Origin: Bacillota bacterium
GTDB taxonomy: Bacteria > Bacillota > Clostridia > Christensenellales > Aristaeellaceae
Direction of reading: 5' to 3'
DNA: 12,524 bases
NCBI GenBank assembly: GCA_023392755.1
Contig: JAEWNM010000238.1
Location: forward strand, 1 to 12,524
The position numbers and the translations under genes were made by a program. Below, piece by piece: positions 5,701 through 12,524 of this stretch (positions are counted from its first letter, which is position 1; the number at the start of each line of letters is the position of its first letter). The notes beneath the pieces are model-generated. The model searched no databases, had not been told where the DNA came from, and saw nothing but the letters and a program-made list of their open reading frames with translations.

Positions 5701-6663
5701 TTATTGCGCGGCCGCTTCAAATGCCTCAAAGAATTCGGGGCAGGACCAGGAGCCACAGGCGGAAAGCGTGTTGTTTTTGACAAACATCTGTACGAACAGG
5801 CCGTTGTCAAGCTGGATCAAAAGCGAACGGCTGCTGCTTTGGCTGCCGGATGCGTTGGCAAAGGATGCGCTGCCAAGCAGTATGTCGGCCAAGCTAGCGG
5901 CTGTGGATGCATCGCTGATGGTGCCTACGTCCGTAAGCTCCATGCCGATAACCTTGCCGCTGATGCCCAGCGTATCGGCAAGCGACTCCCGGCCGAGAAT
6001 GGCGTTGTTGGCAAAGGATACACGCTGGAATACCCGCAGCTGGCCGTCCACCGTGGCGGCGACCAACGCGTCTCCCATGCCGTCTACGGCGTATACCGTC
6101 TCCCCCTGACCCACGGCATTGCTGATGATCTGGTTTGGATCGGCAAGCGCCGGCTCTTGCGTATACTCGGATACCTGGCCGATGCTGCCGCCCAGCAGGC
6201 TTTGGGGAATGCTGGAAGGATTGCGCATCATGCGGTAATACTTGCCGCCCACGCCGACAAGCGGGAAGTTGCCGCCGCTGGCGCCTGCCCAAATGCTGCG
6301 GTATTCGGGGTTTTGGCTTCCCTCGCTCAGCGAGATGCTCCCGGGAGGAACATCAAGCAGCGCCCGGGCAACAAAGGGCATCACGGTGGCCTGTCCGGAG
6401 GGATTGCTTTCAAACACATCATTGGTGCCGTCAGGCGCAGTGCCCGGGGCCAACACCCCAGGAAGCAGCAGTGAACCTGCCGCCACCATCACGATGAGTG
6501 CCGCGGCCATCGCCATCATGGGCATAGGCCGGAAGTTGCTTCTTGCGGCCGGCCGCTTCTGTGCCCTTGCCGCCTTCAGTATCCTCAGCTTCAGGTCTTG
6601 CCCGGCATACAAGCCACCCAATGCTTCCTGTGCCATGTCGTTCAGATTCTCAAAGCGTTTCAC
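5701..6663 (-). CDS. Putative membrane anti-sigma factor
   Basis: 320 residues with one transmembrane helix (about 48-71). The N-terminus is a short cytoplasmic region: 'MKRFENLNDMAQEALGGLYAG', then 'LKLRILKAARAQ'. About 245 residues lie outside, with two cysteines near the end (C303, C308) that could form a disulfide. The gene starts at GTG 6663, sharing GTGA with the sigma factor stop, and AAAGGAGG lies 9 bases upstream. Coupling to an ECF sigma gene and the one-helix topology make an anti-sigma role likely. No zinc-binding HxxxCxxC motif is visible, so it is not the classic ZAS type. The extracellular domain matches nothing I recognise and could be the sensor. Confidence 0.7.
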   Translation of the reverse strand: MKRFENLNDMAQEALGGLYAGQDLKLRILKAARAQKRPAARSNFRPMPMMAMAAALIVMVAAGSLLLPGVLAPGTAPDGTNDVFESNPSGQATVMPFVARALLDVPPGSISLSEGSQNPEYRSIWAGASGGNFPLVGVGGKYYRMMRNPSSIPQSLLGGSIGQVSEYTQEPALADPNQIISNAVGQGETVYAVDGMGDALVAATVDGQLRVFQRVSFANNAILGRESLADTLGISGKVIGMELTDVGTISDASTAASLADILLGSASFANASGSQSSSRSLLIQLDNGLFVQMFVKNNTLSACGSWSCPEFFEAFEAAAQ

Positions 6664-7211
6664 CGGGCATCGCCTCCTTTCAAAATGGTCTCCAATTTTT
6701 TTCTGCCGCGGGAAAGGCGGCTGGAGATCGTTCCCTCCGGCAGATCCATCATCTGCGCGATCTCCGAGATGCCAAACCCTTGGTAGTAATGAAGCAATAT
6801 AACTTCTTTGAAACTGGCCGGAAGCTGGTGGATGGCCTCCATTACTTCCGCCCGGTCGGTGAACTTGCCAATCTCATCCGGCGCGGGAATCAACTCAAAT
6901 GCCGGTGTGCCAAGTACAACCCGGCGCACCCAGGCGGCGCGCCACAAATCACGGCATCGGTTCAGCGCCACTTTTAACAGCCACGCCTTTTCCCGGCCTT
7001 CGGTGATGATGGGGGCGTTGGTGATCAGCCGTACAAATACATCCTGGCATACATCCTCGGCCTTTTGCCTGTCTCCCAAATAAAAGTAACTGACCCTGAG
7101 CACATCCGTGGCGTATTTCTGGTACAATTCTTCGAAATAGGCCGCGTCAATTTCCCTTGCGGGCGGGTCCGTTGCGTTCGTAAGGGGGGAGAGGTTCCGA
7201 TCGTCATCCAT
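6660..7211 (-). CDS. ECF-type RNA polymerase sigma factor
   Basis: 183 residues. Region 2 (about 24-66) contains 'YFEELYQKYATDVLRVSYFY' and the core-binding and melting segment 'DRQKAEDVCQDVFVRL'. Region 4 (about 126-178) has 'LPASFKEVILLHYYQGF', the helix-turn-helix 'GISEIAQMMDLPEGTISSRL' and 'RGRKKLE'. It would direct RNA polymerase to a stress regulon, held back by the membrane protein encoded immediately downstream. I chose the ATG at 7211 because a purine-rich GGGAAGGG lies upstream, though somewhat far. ATG 7247 and TTG 7253 are in frame but have no ribosome site. The family is certain and the start is uncertain. Confidence 0.92.
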   Translation of the reverse strand: MDDDRNLSPLTNATDPPAREIDAAYFEELYQKYATDVLRVSYFYLGDRQKAEDVCQDVFVRLITNAPIITEGREKAWLLKVALNRCRDLWRAAWVRRVVLGTPAFELIPAPDEIGKFTDRAEVMEAIHQLPASFKEVILLHYYQGFGISEIAQMMDLPEGTISSRLSRGRKKLETILKGGDAR

Positions 7212-7348
7212 AAAACGGTTCGCCCTTCCCAATTCTTGCAATGACATTGACAATTTTTTTTATTCGACAAAACATGGCAACGGCGGCCCTGTACGCATAT
7301 TCTGTGCAAAACCGCCGATTCATAACGGGTTTTTTGCCGGACTGCATC

Positions 7349-7357
7349 ATTGTACCA
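7349..7357 (-). promoter_or_regulatory. Possible extended -10 promoter for the sigma-factor operon
   Basis: The minus strand reads TGGTACAAT (TGn plus TACAAT) with no good -35 hexamer upstream. The leader would be about 130 bases. No ECF-style autoregulatory promoter is recognisable in 7212-7350. Confidence 0.35.
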
Positions 7358-7425
7358 TGGATATGGGGTGGAAAGGAAGCGGTTAATCCGCTTTTTTCCA
7401 AGGGAATTACCAAAGAATCCAGGGC

Positions 7426-7455
7426 TTGCCCTTCAAATTTTTTTCAGAATATGAT
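7426..7455 (+). promoter_or_regulatory. Probable promoter of the DUF624-like gene
   Basis: TTGCCC (7426-7431), an 18-base spacer and TATGAT (7450-7455), with a second TATGAT overlapping at 7455-7460. The start codon follows at 7498. Confidence 0.6.
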
Positions 7456-7497
7456 ATGATGTTATTCCGGTGGCTCAGGTAGCGAGGAGGAAAGCGT

Positions 7498-8445
7498 ATG
7501 TTTGGGAAAATGATGAACAGCTATTATTATGGCAAGAGCGGCAAGGGGGATTACCGCAAGGAAGACCTGCCCAGAAACAGATGGCAGCTTTTTTGGGAAA
7601 TGCTTCGTATCCGCTTTGCGGGGCTTATGCGCCTGAACCTGATGTACGCGGTGGCCTGGCTGCCGGTAATCCTGGTGACGATGTTTTCGGTCTTTGCGCT
7701 GTTCGCCGGTCTGTCCCCGGTGAATGAGGCGGGGGAAGCCGTACAAATAACCGGGGAAGAGATGACAAATCTGGCCAGTGGCATTGCTTTCACCTTTTTG
7801 GTGATGCTGATTCCCGCTATTACCATCACTGGCCCCTTTACCGCCGGGGTGAGCTATGTTACCAGGAACTGGGCGCGCGACGAGCATGCCTTCGTCTGGT
7901 CCGATTTCAAGGATGCGGTGAAGAGCAACTGGAAGCAGGCGCTGCTGGTATCCTTCATTACTTCGCTGATGCCCGTTATACTGTATGTGTGTTGGACTTT
8001 TTATGGCCAGATGGCCGCCGATTCCCCCTTCTTTGTGGTGCCCCAGGTGCTGGCCACCATGCTGGGCGTCGTATGGTTCCTGACGGTTATCTATATCTAT
8101 CCGCTGATGGTAACCTATAAGCTGAAGTTCAAAGACCTTATCCGCAACGCGGCGCTGCTTTCCATTGGCCGGCTGCCCCAGTCGCTGGGGCTGCGCCTTT
8201 TGTCGGCTGTGCCATGCGCGATCGGCGGCGCTGTGCTGTTTTTTACCAACCAGATGCAGTGGGCCCTGCTGGGTATGCTGCTGTACTATGTGCTCATCGG
8301 TTTTTCCCTTTCCCGCTTTATCTATGCCAGCTATACCAACGCGGTATTTGACAAGTTCATCAACGCCCGCATCGAAGGCGCCGCCGTCAACCGCGGCCTA
8401 AGCCAGGAAGAGGATGACGATGACGCTGAGGATGACGACGAATAG
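7498..8445 (+). CDS. YesL/DUF624-like membrane protein with acidic C-terminal tail
   Basis: 315 residues with about six membrane segments (48-72, 95-118, 147-168, 183-206, 230-250, 255-275). The conserved core 'ITGPFTAGVSYVTRNWARDEHAFVWSDFKDAVKSNWKQAL' region (about 110-149) matches what I know of the DUF624/YesL family, whose function is unsettled. Members often sit beside carbohydrate-uptake genes, but here there are none. The protein is longer than typical members (about 200-220 residues). The extra length is a soluble N-terminus, an inserted loop after helix 1, and a C-terminal run of 'EEDDDDAEDDDE'. The ATG 7498 is preceded by GAGGAGGA with 6-base spacing. It stands in its own transcription unit, divergent from the sigma-factor operon. 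Confidence 0.75.
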   Translation: MFGKMMNSYYYGKSGKGDYRKEDLPRNRWQLFWEMLRIRFAGLMRLNLMYAVAWLPVILVTMFSVFALFAGLSPVNEAGEAVQITGEEMTNLASGIAFTFLVMLIPAITITGPFTAGVSYVTRNWARDEHAFVWSDFKDAVKSNWKQALLVSFITSLMPVILYVCWTFYGQMAADSPFFVVPQVLATMLGVVWFLTVIYIYPLMVTYKLKFKDLIRNAALLSIGRLPQSLGLRLLSAVPCAIGGAVLFFTNQMQWALLGMLLYYVLIGFSLSRFIYASYTNAVFDKFINARIEGAAVNRGLSQEEDDDDAEDDDE

Positions 8446-8449
8446 CAAA

Positions 8450-8479
8450 GTATGTTAGGCCCCCCTTTGGCGCATGCTA
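8450..8479 (+). promoter_or_regulatory. Sigma-G (forespore) promoter for the SASP gene
   Basis: GTATG (8450-8454), exactly 18 bases, then CATGCTA (8473-8479). Both elements and the spacing fit the published sigma-G consensus GHATR-N18-CATNHTA fully. The start would be near 8486, just before the ribosome site AAAAGGGAGG. The position directly ahead of a forespore-type gene strengthens the call. Confidence 0.7.
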
Positions 8480-8502
8480 CCAGCGAAAAGGGAGGCGGTA
8501 TT

Positions 8503-8679
8503 TTGGCAAGCGCGTTTGAAACCCTGTCCCCCCGCGACCGGCAGAAATATGAGACCGCCCGGGAACTGGGGCTCCTGGACCGGGTGTCGGAAGTGGGCTG
8601 GGCAGGCCTTACTGCCAAGGAAAGCGGCCGCATCGGCGGCAAAATGGGACGAAAGCGGTCCCGGAAGCGGCAGGGATAA
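8503..8679 (+). CDS. Small acid-soluble spore protein, alpha/beta-type family
   Basis: 58 residues from a TTG start at 8503, set by AAAAGGGAGG with about 7-base spacing. The longer frame from 8452 would start upstream of the promoter and is rejected. 'LSPRDRQKYETARELGLLDRVSEVGWAGL' followed by 'TAKESGRIGGKMGRK' matches the divergent SspF-like branch of alpha/beta SASPs; the conserved 'GLTAKESGRIGG' lines up with the DNA-binding helix of major SASPs. The C-terminus is very basic (RKRSRKRQG). These proteins coat and protect spore DNA and are made in the forespore, in agreement with the sigma-G promoter upstream. Confidence 0.88.
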   Translation: MASAFETLSPRDRQKYETARELGLLDRVSEVGWAGLTAKESGRIGGKMGRKRSRKRQG

Positions 8680-8712
8680 CGGCATCCCTGCTACAAAAGC
8701 TTTGAGGTGTAT

Positions 8713-9474
8713 ATGTATACAGCCTTTGCACAGGTGTACGACGCTTTGATGGCGGATGTGAACTATCCCGCCTGGGCGGATTTTTACAGGCAGATGATGG
8801 CGCAGCACGGCATTCGGGAGGGAAGGGTGGCCGAATGCGCATGCGGTACGGGCGGGCTTACCCTTCCGCTGTTCAAGATGGGTTTTGGCGTAACAGGCGT
8901 CGATATTTCGGCGGAGATGCTCTGGCAGGCGGCCCAGAAGGCCCGGAAGGCGGGAGCGGCCATTCCTTTTGTGAAGCAGGATATGTGCAGCCTTCGGCTG
9001 CATCGGGCCATGGATGCCGTGCTATGCACCTGCGACGGGGTAAATTATCTGACAACCCCTTCACAGGTGCAGGAATTTTTTCGGGCCGCCTATCAGGCGC
9101 TGCGGCCTGGCGGCGGCCTTTTTTTTGATATTTCAACACCCTACAAGCTTCAAAATCTGTTGGGCAACCAGCTGCTGGGGGAGGATTTGCCAAATATAAC
9201 GTACCTGTGGCAAAACCGCTATTCGCCCAAAACGTGTCTGCTGGATATGGAGCTGTGCATCTTTGTCAAGCAGGAGGATGGCAGCTATAACCGCCTGGAG
9301 GAAAAGCAGCGCCAGCGTGCCCATACCATGACGGAGCTGGAAGGCTGGCTGCGGGAGGCGGGTTTCTCCGGAATATCGTTTTACGGCGACGGGCATTTGG
9401 CAAGGCCCTCCGACAAGGAAAAGCGCTGGCACGCGGCCGCGCTCAAGCGGCAGGACCCGAGGGCGTATGCCTGA
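8713..9474 (+). CDS. Class I SAM-dependent methyltransferase
   Basis: 253 residues, cytoplasmic. Motif I is 'VAECACGTGGLTLPL' (39-53), the acidic ribose-binding residue is D64 in 'TGVDIS', and a later Asp is D90 in 'VKQDM'. A motif 'AMDAVLCTCDGVNYL' (99-113) and a post-motif 'LRPGGGLFFDISTPYKL' complete a Rossmann-fold methyltransferase. The N-terminal 'AFAQVYDALMADVNYPAWADFY' is typical of the YqeM-like/Methyltransf_25 group. The substrate is unknown. The ATG 8713 is close behind GAGGTG; GTG 8707 is an alternative two codons upstream. It is 48 bases before Hsp33, probably cotranscribed. Confidence 0.88.
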   Translation: MYTAFAQVYDALMADVNYPAWADFYRQMMAQHGIREGRVAECACGTGGLTLPLFKMGFGVTGVDISAEMLWQAAQKARKAGAAIPFVKQDMCSLRLHRAMDAVLCTCDGVNYLTTPSQVQEFFRAAYQALRPGGGLFFDISTPYKLQNLLGNQLLGEDLPNITYLWQNRYSPKTCLLDMELCIFVKQEDGSYNRLEEKQRQRAHTMTELEGWLREAGFSGISFYGDGHLARPSDKEKRWHAAALKRQDPRAYA

Positions 9475-9522
9475 TACGTCAGACTGTTGGAATTTGTTGA
9501 ATGGAGCGGAAGGAAGCACACA

Positions 9523-10419
9523 ATGATGCAGCCATCATATAATCAGCAGGATGAACTGCTTCACATGACCCTCATGGACGGGCAGGCCCGGGTCCTCCTG
9601 GCCTCCACCCGGCAGCTTACGCAGGAGGCGGCGGATATCCACCGCACCACGCCTGTTTGCACGGCCGCCTTGGGCAGGCTTATGACCGGCACCGCCATGA
9701 TAGGCGCCATGCTTAAAGGCGGGAAGGATTCCGTGACCGTGACCATCAAGGGCGGCGGTCCGGCGGGGTCGCTGGTCGCCGTATCCGTGCCCGGCAGTGT
9801 AAAGGCCTGCATGGACAATCCGCAGGTTGAGCTGCCGCCCCTGCCTGGCGGCAAGCTGGATGTTGGCGGCGCCGTGGGGCGGGAGGGGCGCATGAGCGTT
9901 GTGAAGGACATGGGGCTCAAGGAGCCCTACATCGGCCAGGTGGAGCTTGTGTCCGGAGAGATCGCCGAGGACTTCACGCTGTACTTTGCCAAGAGCGAGC
10001 AGCAGCCTTCCCTGATGGCCTTGGGGGTGCTTGTGGCGGGAGATCACGTATTGCAGGCGGGAGGGCTTCTTGTTCAGGCGCTGCCGGGCTGCACGGAGGA
10101 AACGCTTGACCAGCTCGAGCTGCGCTCGCCCATGTTCGCCGCCATCAGCAATGAACTGAACTATGCGCCCATCGGGCAGCTGGCGGAGGATTGGTTCCGC
10201 GGGCTTGACCCGGTTGTTCTTGAGCGGCGGCCTCTATGTTACCAATGCGGGTGCAGCCGCGAGCGTATGGAACGCGCGCTGCTGGCGCTGGGCAAACGGG
10301 AGCTGGATCAATTGATCGCGGAGGATCAGGGGGCGGAGCTTGGCTGTCATTTTTGCCACAGCCGCTATGCTTTCACCACCGGCGATCTTCAGGAGCTTAT
10401 GAATAAGGCCGCCCTGTGA
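9523..10419 (+). CDS. hslO: Redox-regulated chaperone Hsp33
   Basis: 298 residues, the usual family length. The N-terminal domain has the Hsp33 pattern 'VCTAALGRLMTGTAMIGAMLKG', 'VTIKGGGPAGSLVAVS', and 'GALG'-type glycines in 'LDVGGAVGREGRMSVVKDMGLKEPYIGQVELVSGEIAEDF'. The C-terminal zinc switch has CGC (C242, C244) and CHFC (C275, C278) separated by about 30 residues, plus one extra cysteine at 239. Under oxidation the zinc is released and the cytoplasmic protein becomes a holdase chaperone. The ATG 9523 was chosen because GGAAGGA is 8 bases upstream; the in-frame TTG at 9487 lacks a ribosome site. The next gene has its own promoter overlapping the end of this one. Confidence 0.96.
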   Translation: MMQPSYNQQDELLHMTLMDGQARVLLASTRQLTQEAADIHRTTPVCTAALGRLMTGTAMIGAMLKGGKDSVTVTIKGGGPAGSLVAVSVPGSVKACMDNPQVELPPLPGGKLDVGGAVGREGRMSVVKDMGLKEPYIGQVELVSGEIAEDFTLYFAKSEQQPSLMALGVLVAGDHVLQAGGLLVQALPGCTEETLDQLELRSPMFAAISNELNYAPIGQLAEDWFRGLDPVVLERRPLCYQCGCSRERMERALLALGKRELDQLIAEDQGAELGCHFCHSRYAFTTGDLQELMNKAAL

Positions 10420-10433
10420 TGAATCTTATGTTG

Positions 10434-10442
10434 TGGTATAAT
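10434..10442 (+). promoter_or_regulatory. Extended -10 promoter of the TPR gene
   Basis: TGGTATAAT combines TGn with a perfect TATAAT. The weak -35 position (CTGTGA, 10414-10419) overlaps the hslO stop. Transcription would start near 10449, only about 8 bases before the first ATG and about 29 before the second. Confidence 0.6.
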
Positions 10443-10477
10443 GGGATGGGGCACGTATGGCCCGCCGGAGATTTTCG

Positions 10478-12181
10478 ATGAAAGACGCAGGTATTTCCCG
10501 CCGCCAGGGGGATGTGGTACCCTTTACCCGATCCACCGATTATTGGCACAGGCGTGCCATGGACAACCGCCGGAGCCTTCGGTTTCCCGAGGCGGTGGAG
10601 CTTTTGCGCAGCGCGGCCCGCCAGGAGCCGGATAATGTGGAGATTCAGATGGACCTGGCGGAGACGCTCAGCGAGATGGAGTGTTTTGAGCAGTCCAGCC
10701 GCCTGTTGTACCGGCTTTTAAGCCGGGATCCCAACCTTGCGGAGTGCTATTACGGCTTGGCCTGCAACGACTACGGCCTGCAAAAAAACGAGGAAGCGCT
10801 GGATGCGCTGCTCCATTATCTGCGCCTTGCTCCCGAGGGCCCTTATGCGGAGGAAGCCCGGGATATGCTGGAAATGCTTTCTGTGGAGGATGCCGGCGCC
10901 GGGAGCAGCCGGAGCGAGCTGCTTATCCGCAGGGGTATGAAAGCATTTGCCGACGACAGGCCCCACAAAGCCACGGAGCATTTGAAGCGGGCTTTGCGCA
11001 TTTCCAGGGAAGAGACACGGGTGCGCACCATGCTTTCCCTTTCCCTTTTGTCTGAAGGCAAACCCAGGGAGGCACTGCACCACGCCATGGCGGCCTGTGC
11101 CAGGGATAAGCAGAGCATTCAGGCTCGCTGCTCCCTGTGCTGCGCGCTGTGGATGCTGAAAAAGCCGCGGGCTGCGGCCGGGCTGCTGACGGAGGCCGCC
11201 AAATGGTGCGATTCCCCCCATGAGGAGCTGCTCTTTTGCCATACGGCCAGCCAGCTGGACCTGAAGGAGCTGCTGCTCAAGTTTTTGCAGGCACGCAGCC
11301 AGTGGACGCCTTTTCGCACGGGCACGCTCCATAGCCTTGCCGTCGCTTACTTCAATTTGGGCCACTACCAAAAGGCAAGGGCGCTATGGTCAAGAATTCT
11401 TCAAATTGATCCGGATAATTTGCTGGCGGAATATGGCCATGGCCTGTGCCAAAGGGCGCAGGGAGGCGATAATGCCGCCGGGCAGGTGCTGGGATACCAT
11501 CCCATCCTGCCCAGGGAGGAGAATCAGCGCCGCTTAAAGCTCATAGCCACCGCGCTTTCCGGCGGCGAAGAGGGGCTCAGGGAGCACTGGAGCAAGGATG
11601 ATACCCTGAAAAAGATCGTGCGCTGGGCCTTTACCCTGCCGGACGACCGGCTGCAGGGTGCTCTGCTGGGCGTGCTGGCCGCCGTTGGGCCGGAGGGAGC
11701 GGGATTTGTCAAGGAACTGCTTACCGACGACGCGCTGTCCGAGGAAATGAAGCGCCGGGCCGTTCTGCTCCTGAGCCGGATGGGTGAACCCATGCCGTAT
11801 GTGCTTACCTACAGGCGCCGCATCACCCAGGTGCAGTGCATTCCCAAAGAACTGCGGGGCATTCCGCAATGGCGGTCCTTCCTGAGAGCCTTTTTGCAGG
11901 AGACGGGGCGCTGGGGAAACAGCCGGGGTGCCGCCTTCTTTGCGGCAAAGCTCTACCGGGCGCTGCCAAGGGCCATGCGGGACGAGGCGTCAAGCGAGCA
12001 AACGCTTCAATGGGTAAAGGCATTTGAAATTTTGTTTCTGAACAGGGAAGGCCGTGGGGGGGAGATTGCGGCGGTAGCGCGGGATCTGCCCATTTCCATC
12101 CGCAGGATTCAAAGGGTGATCCGCAGGATTCAAAGGGTATATCCGGCGGCCCTGTATCCGGGAGAGGGGGAAAGTTCATGA
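10478..12181 (+). CDS. Large TPR/alpha-solenoid protein, function unknown
   Basis: 567 residues, cytoplasmic, no signal peptide or membrane segment. The N-terminal 330 residues are tetratricopeptide repeats: 'FPEAVELLRSAARQEPDNVEIQMDLAETL', 'NLAECYYGLACNDYGLQKNEEALDALLHYLRLAP', 'KATEHLKRALRIS', 'GHYQKARALWSRILQIDPDNLLAEYGHG'. Further on, helices such as 'LQGALLGVLAAVGPEGAGFVKELL' look HEAT-like, and the C-terminal segment carries a 7-residue duplication. It probably scaffolds a complex; no enzyme motif is visible. I chose ATG 10478 because GGAG lies 7 bases upstream. ATG 10457 is also in frame, but the likely transcript begins only about 8 bases before it. The stop overlaps the next start by 4 bases. 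Confidence 0.85.
   Translation: MKDAGISRRQGDVVPFTRSTDYWHRRAMDNRRSLRFPEAVELLRSAARQEPDNVEIQMDLAETLSEMECFEQSSRLLYRLLSRDPNLAECYYGLACNDYGLQKNEEALDALLHYLRLAPEGPYAEEARDMLEMLSVEDAGAGSSRSELLIRRGMKAFADDRPHKATEHLKRALRISREETRVRTMLSLSLLSEGKPREALHHAMAACARDKQSIQARCSLCCALWMLKKPRAAAGLLTEAAKWCDSPHEELLFCHTASQLDLKELLLKFLQARSQWTPFRTGTLHSLAVAYFNLGHYQKARALWSRILQIDPDNLLAEYGHGLCQRAQGGDNAAGQVLGYHPILPREENQRRLKLIATALSGGEEGLREHWSKDDTLKKIVRWAFTLPDDRLQGALLGVLAAVGPEGAGFVKELLTDDALSEEMKRRAVLLLSRMGEPMPYVLTYRRRITQVQCIPKELRGIPQWRSFLRAFLQETGRWGNSRGAAFFAAKLYRALPRAMRDEASSEQTLQWVKAFEILFLNREGRGGEIAAVARDLPISIRRIQRVIRRIQRVYPAALYPGEGESS
12098..12139 (+). repeat. Tandem 21-bp duplication inside the TPR gene
   Basis: ATCCGCAGGATTCAAAGGGT followed by G (12098-12118) is repeated at 12119-12139 with one difference (final G to A). 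It encodes I-R-R-I-Q-R-V twice, keeping the frame. Confidence 0.95.
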
Positions 12182-12524
12182 AATGTATCGATTTTGACAG
12201 GCATTTTGCGGAATATACTTCCCAGTGGGTGAAGGAGCACAGCCGTGATTACAAGACCCTGGAGGCTATGGAAAGCGACATGCCGGGCGTGTACGTGCGA
12301 TTCCTGAATACCCCCGCGCCCTGGCTGAACGGGGCTACGCCCGGCGCGTTTTTTGATACGTATGACGACGCGGCGGAGCTGGTGGGCTGGCTGCGGGAAT
12401 ATTGCCAAAGGCGTGTGCCTGTGCCCGACCCGCTTCAGGAAAGGATACTGAACCTTGACAAGAGCGGAGAACCGGCGCTGATGGCACTGCTGGAGGACGC
12501 ATCCGCCCCCCTGGAGGCCAGGAT
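12178..12524 (+). CDS. Unrecognised protein coupled to the TPR gene, 3' end outside window
   Basis: The frame is open to the end of the window (115 codons visible). ATG 12178 overlaps the TPR stop (ATGA), and GGGAGAGGGGGAAA lies upstream, so translation is coupled. The N-terminus reads 'MKCIDFDRHFAEYTSQWVKEH', and Trp-, Asp- and Glu-rich helices follow ('FDTYDDAAELVGWLREYC'). The last visible part, 'LNLDKSGEPALMALLEDASAPLEAR', looks like the beginning of HEAT-type helices. I do not recognise the family. The overlap with a TPR/alpha-solenoid gene suggests the two products act together. Confidence 0.8.
   Translation, partial: MKCIDFDRHFAEYTSQWVKEHSRDYKTLEAMESDMPGVYVRFLNTPAPWLNGATPGAFFDTYDDAAELVGWLREYCQRRVPVPDPLQERILNLDKSGEPALMALLEDASAPLEAR

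Noticed and set aside
7247..7253. Longer starts for the ECF sigma factor (TTG 7253, ATG 7247)
   Set aside because: No ribosome site upstream; the sequence there is an A/T run followed by TTGTCA.
8440..8479. GAATA as the -35 element of the SASP promoter
   Set aside because: The spacer to CATGCTA would be 28 bases; GTATG at 8450 gives the correct 18.

Overview
The window looks like a chromosome segment from a moderately GC-rich, endospore-forming Firmicute, most likely a clostridium. The evidence is two small CotF-like coat proteins, an alpha/beta-type SASP with a good sigma-G promoter match, a YtrA-type GntR/ABC operon, an ECF sigma factor with its partner gene, Hsp33, and CCA-encoding tRNA genes followed by a perfect-palindrome terminator. 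I cannot name the species.

Layout. 1-2053 (+): the C-terminal part of a repetitive secreted protein ending in an MPVTG cell-wall sorting signal, then a class B-like sortase that probably initiates at a non-canonical ATC codon. This part is visibly more AT-rich than the rest. 2054-2433 has no intact gene. It holds a roughly 50-codon tyrosine-recombinase C-terminus on the minus strand, probably a decayed integrase, and a small hairpin. 2434-2678 (-): a bidirectional terminator, tRNA-Pro(CGG), tRNA-Thr(CGT) and their promoter. The 3' end of tRNA-Pro faces the integrase remnant and the surface-protein genes, so the left part may be the edge of an old island inserted at the tRNA.

2704-5083 (-): a small cysteine-rich protein built from four 14-residue repeats, then (reading leftwards from its promoter) a GntR regulator, ABC ATPase and ABC permease. 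The last three are translationally coupled by 4-base overlaps, and a perfect palindromic operator lies just downstream of the promoter. 5208-5646 (+): two short spore-coat-like genes. They share a bidirectional terminator with the convergent ECF sigma/anti-sigma pair (5701-7211, -).

7498-12524 (+): a DUF624/YesL-like membrane protein with an acidic tail, the SASP, a SAM methyltransferase, Hsp33, a large TPR protein, and the start of an unrecognised gene overlapping it by 4 bases. Most of the right side is ordinary core sequence. The items most worth a second look are the Cys-repeat protein, the sortase (start codon and apparently missing catalytic Arg) and the integrase remnant at the tRNA.
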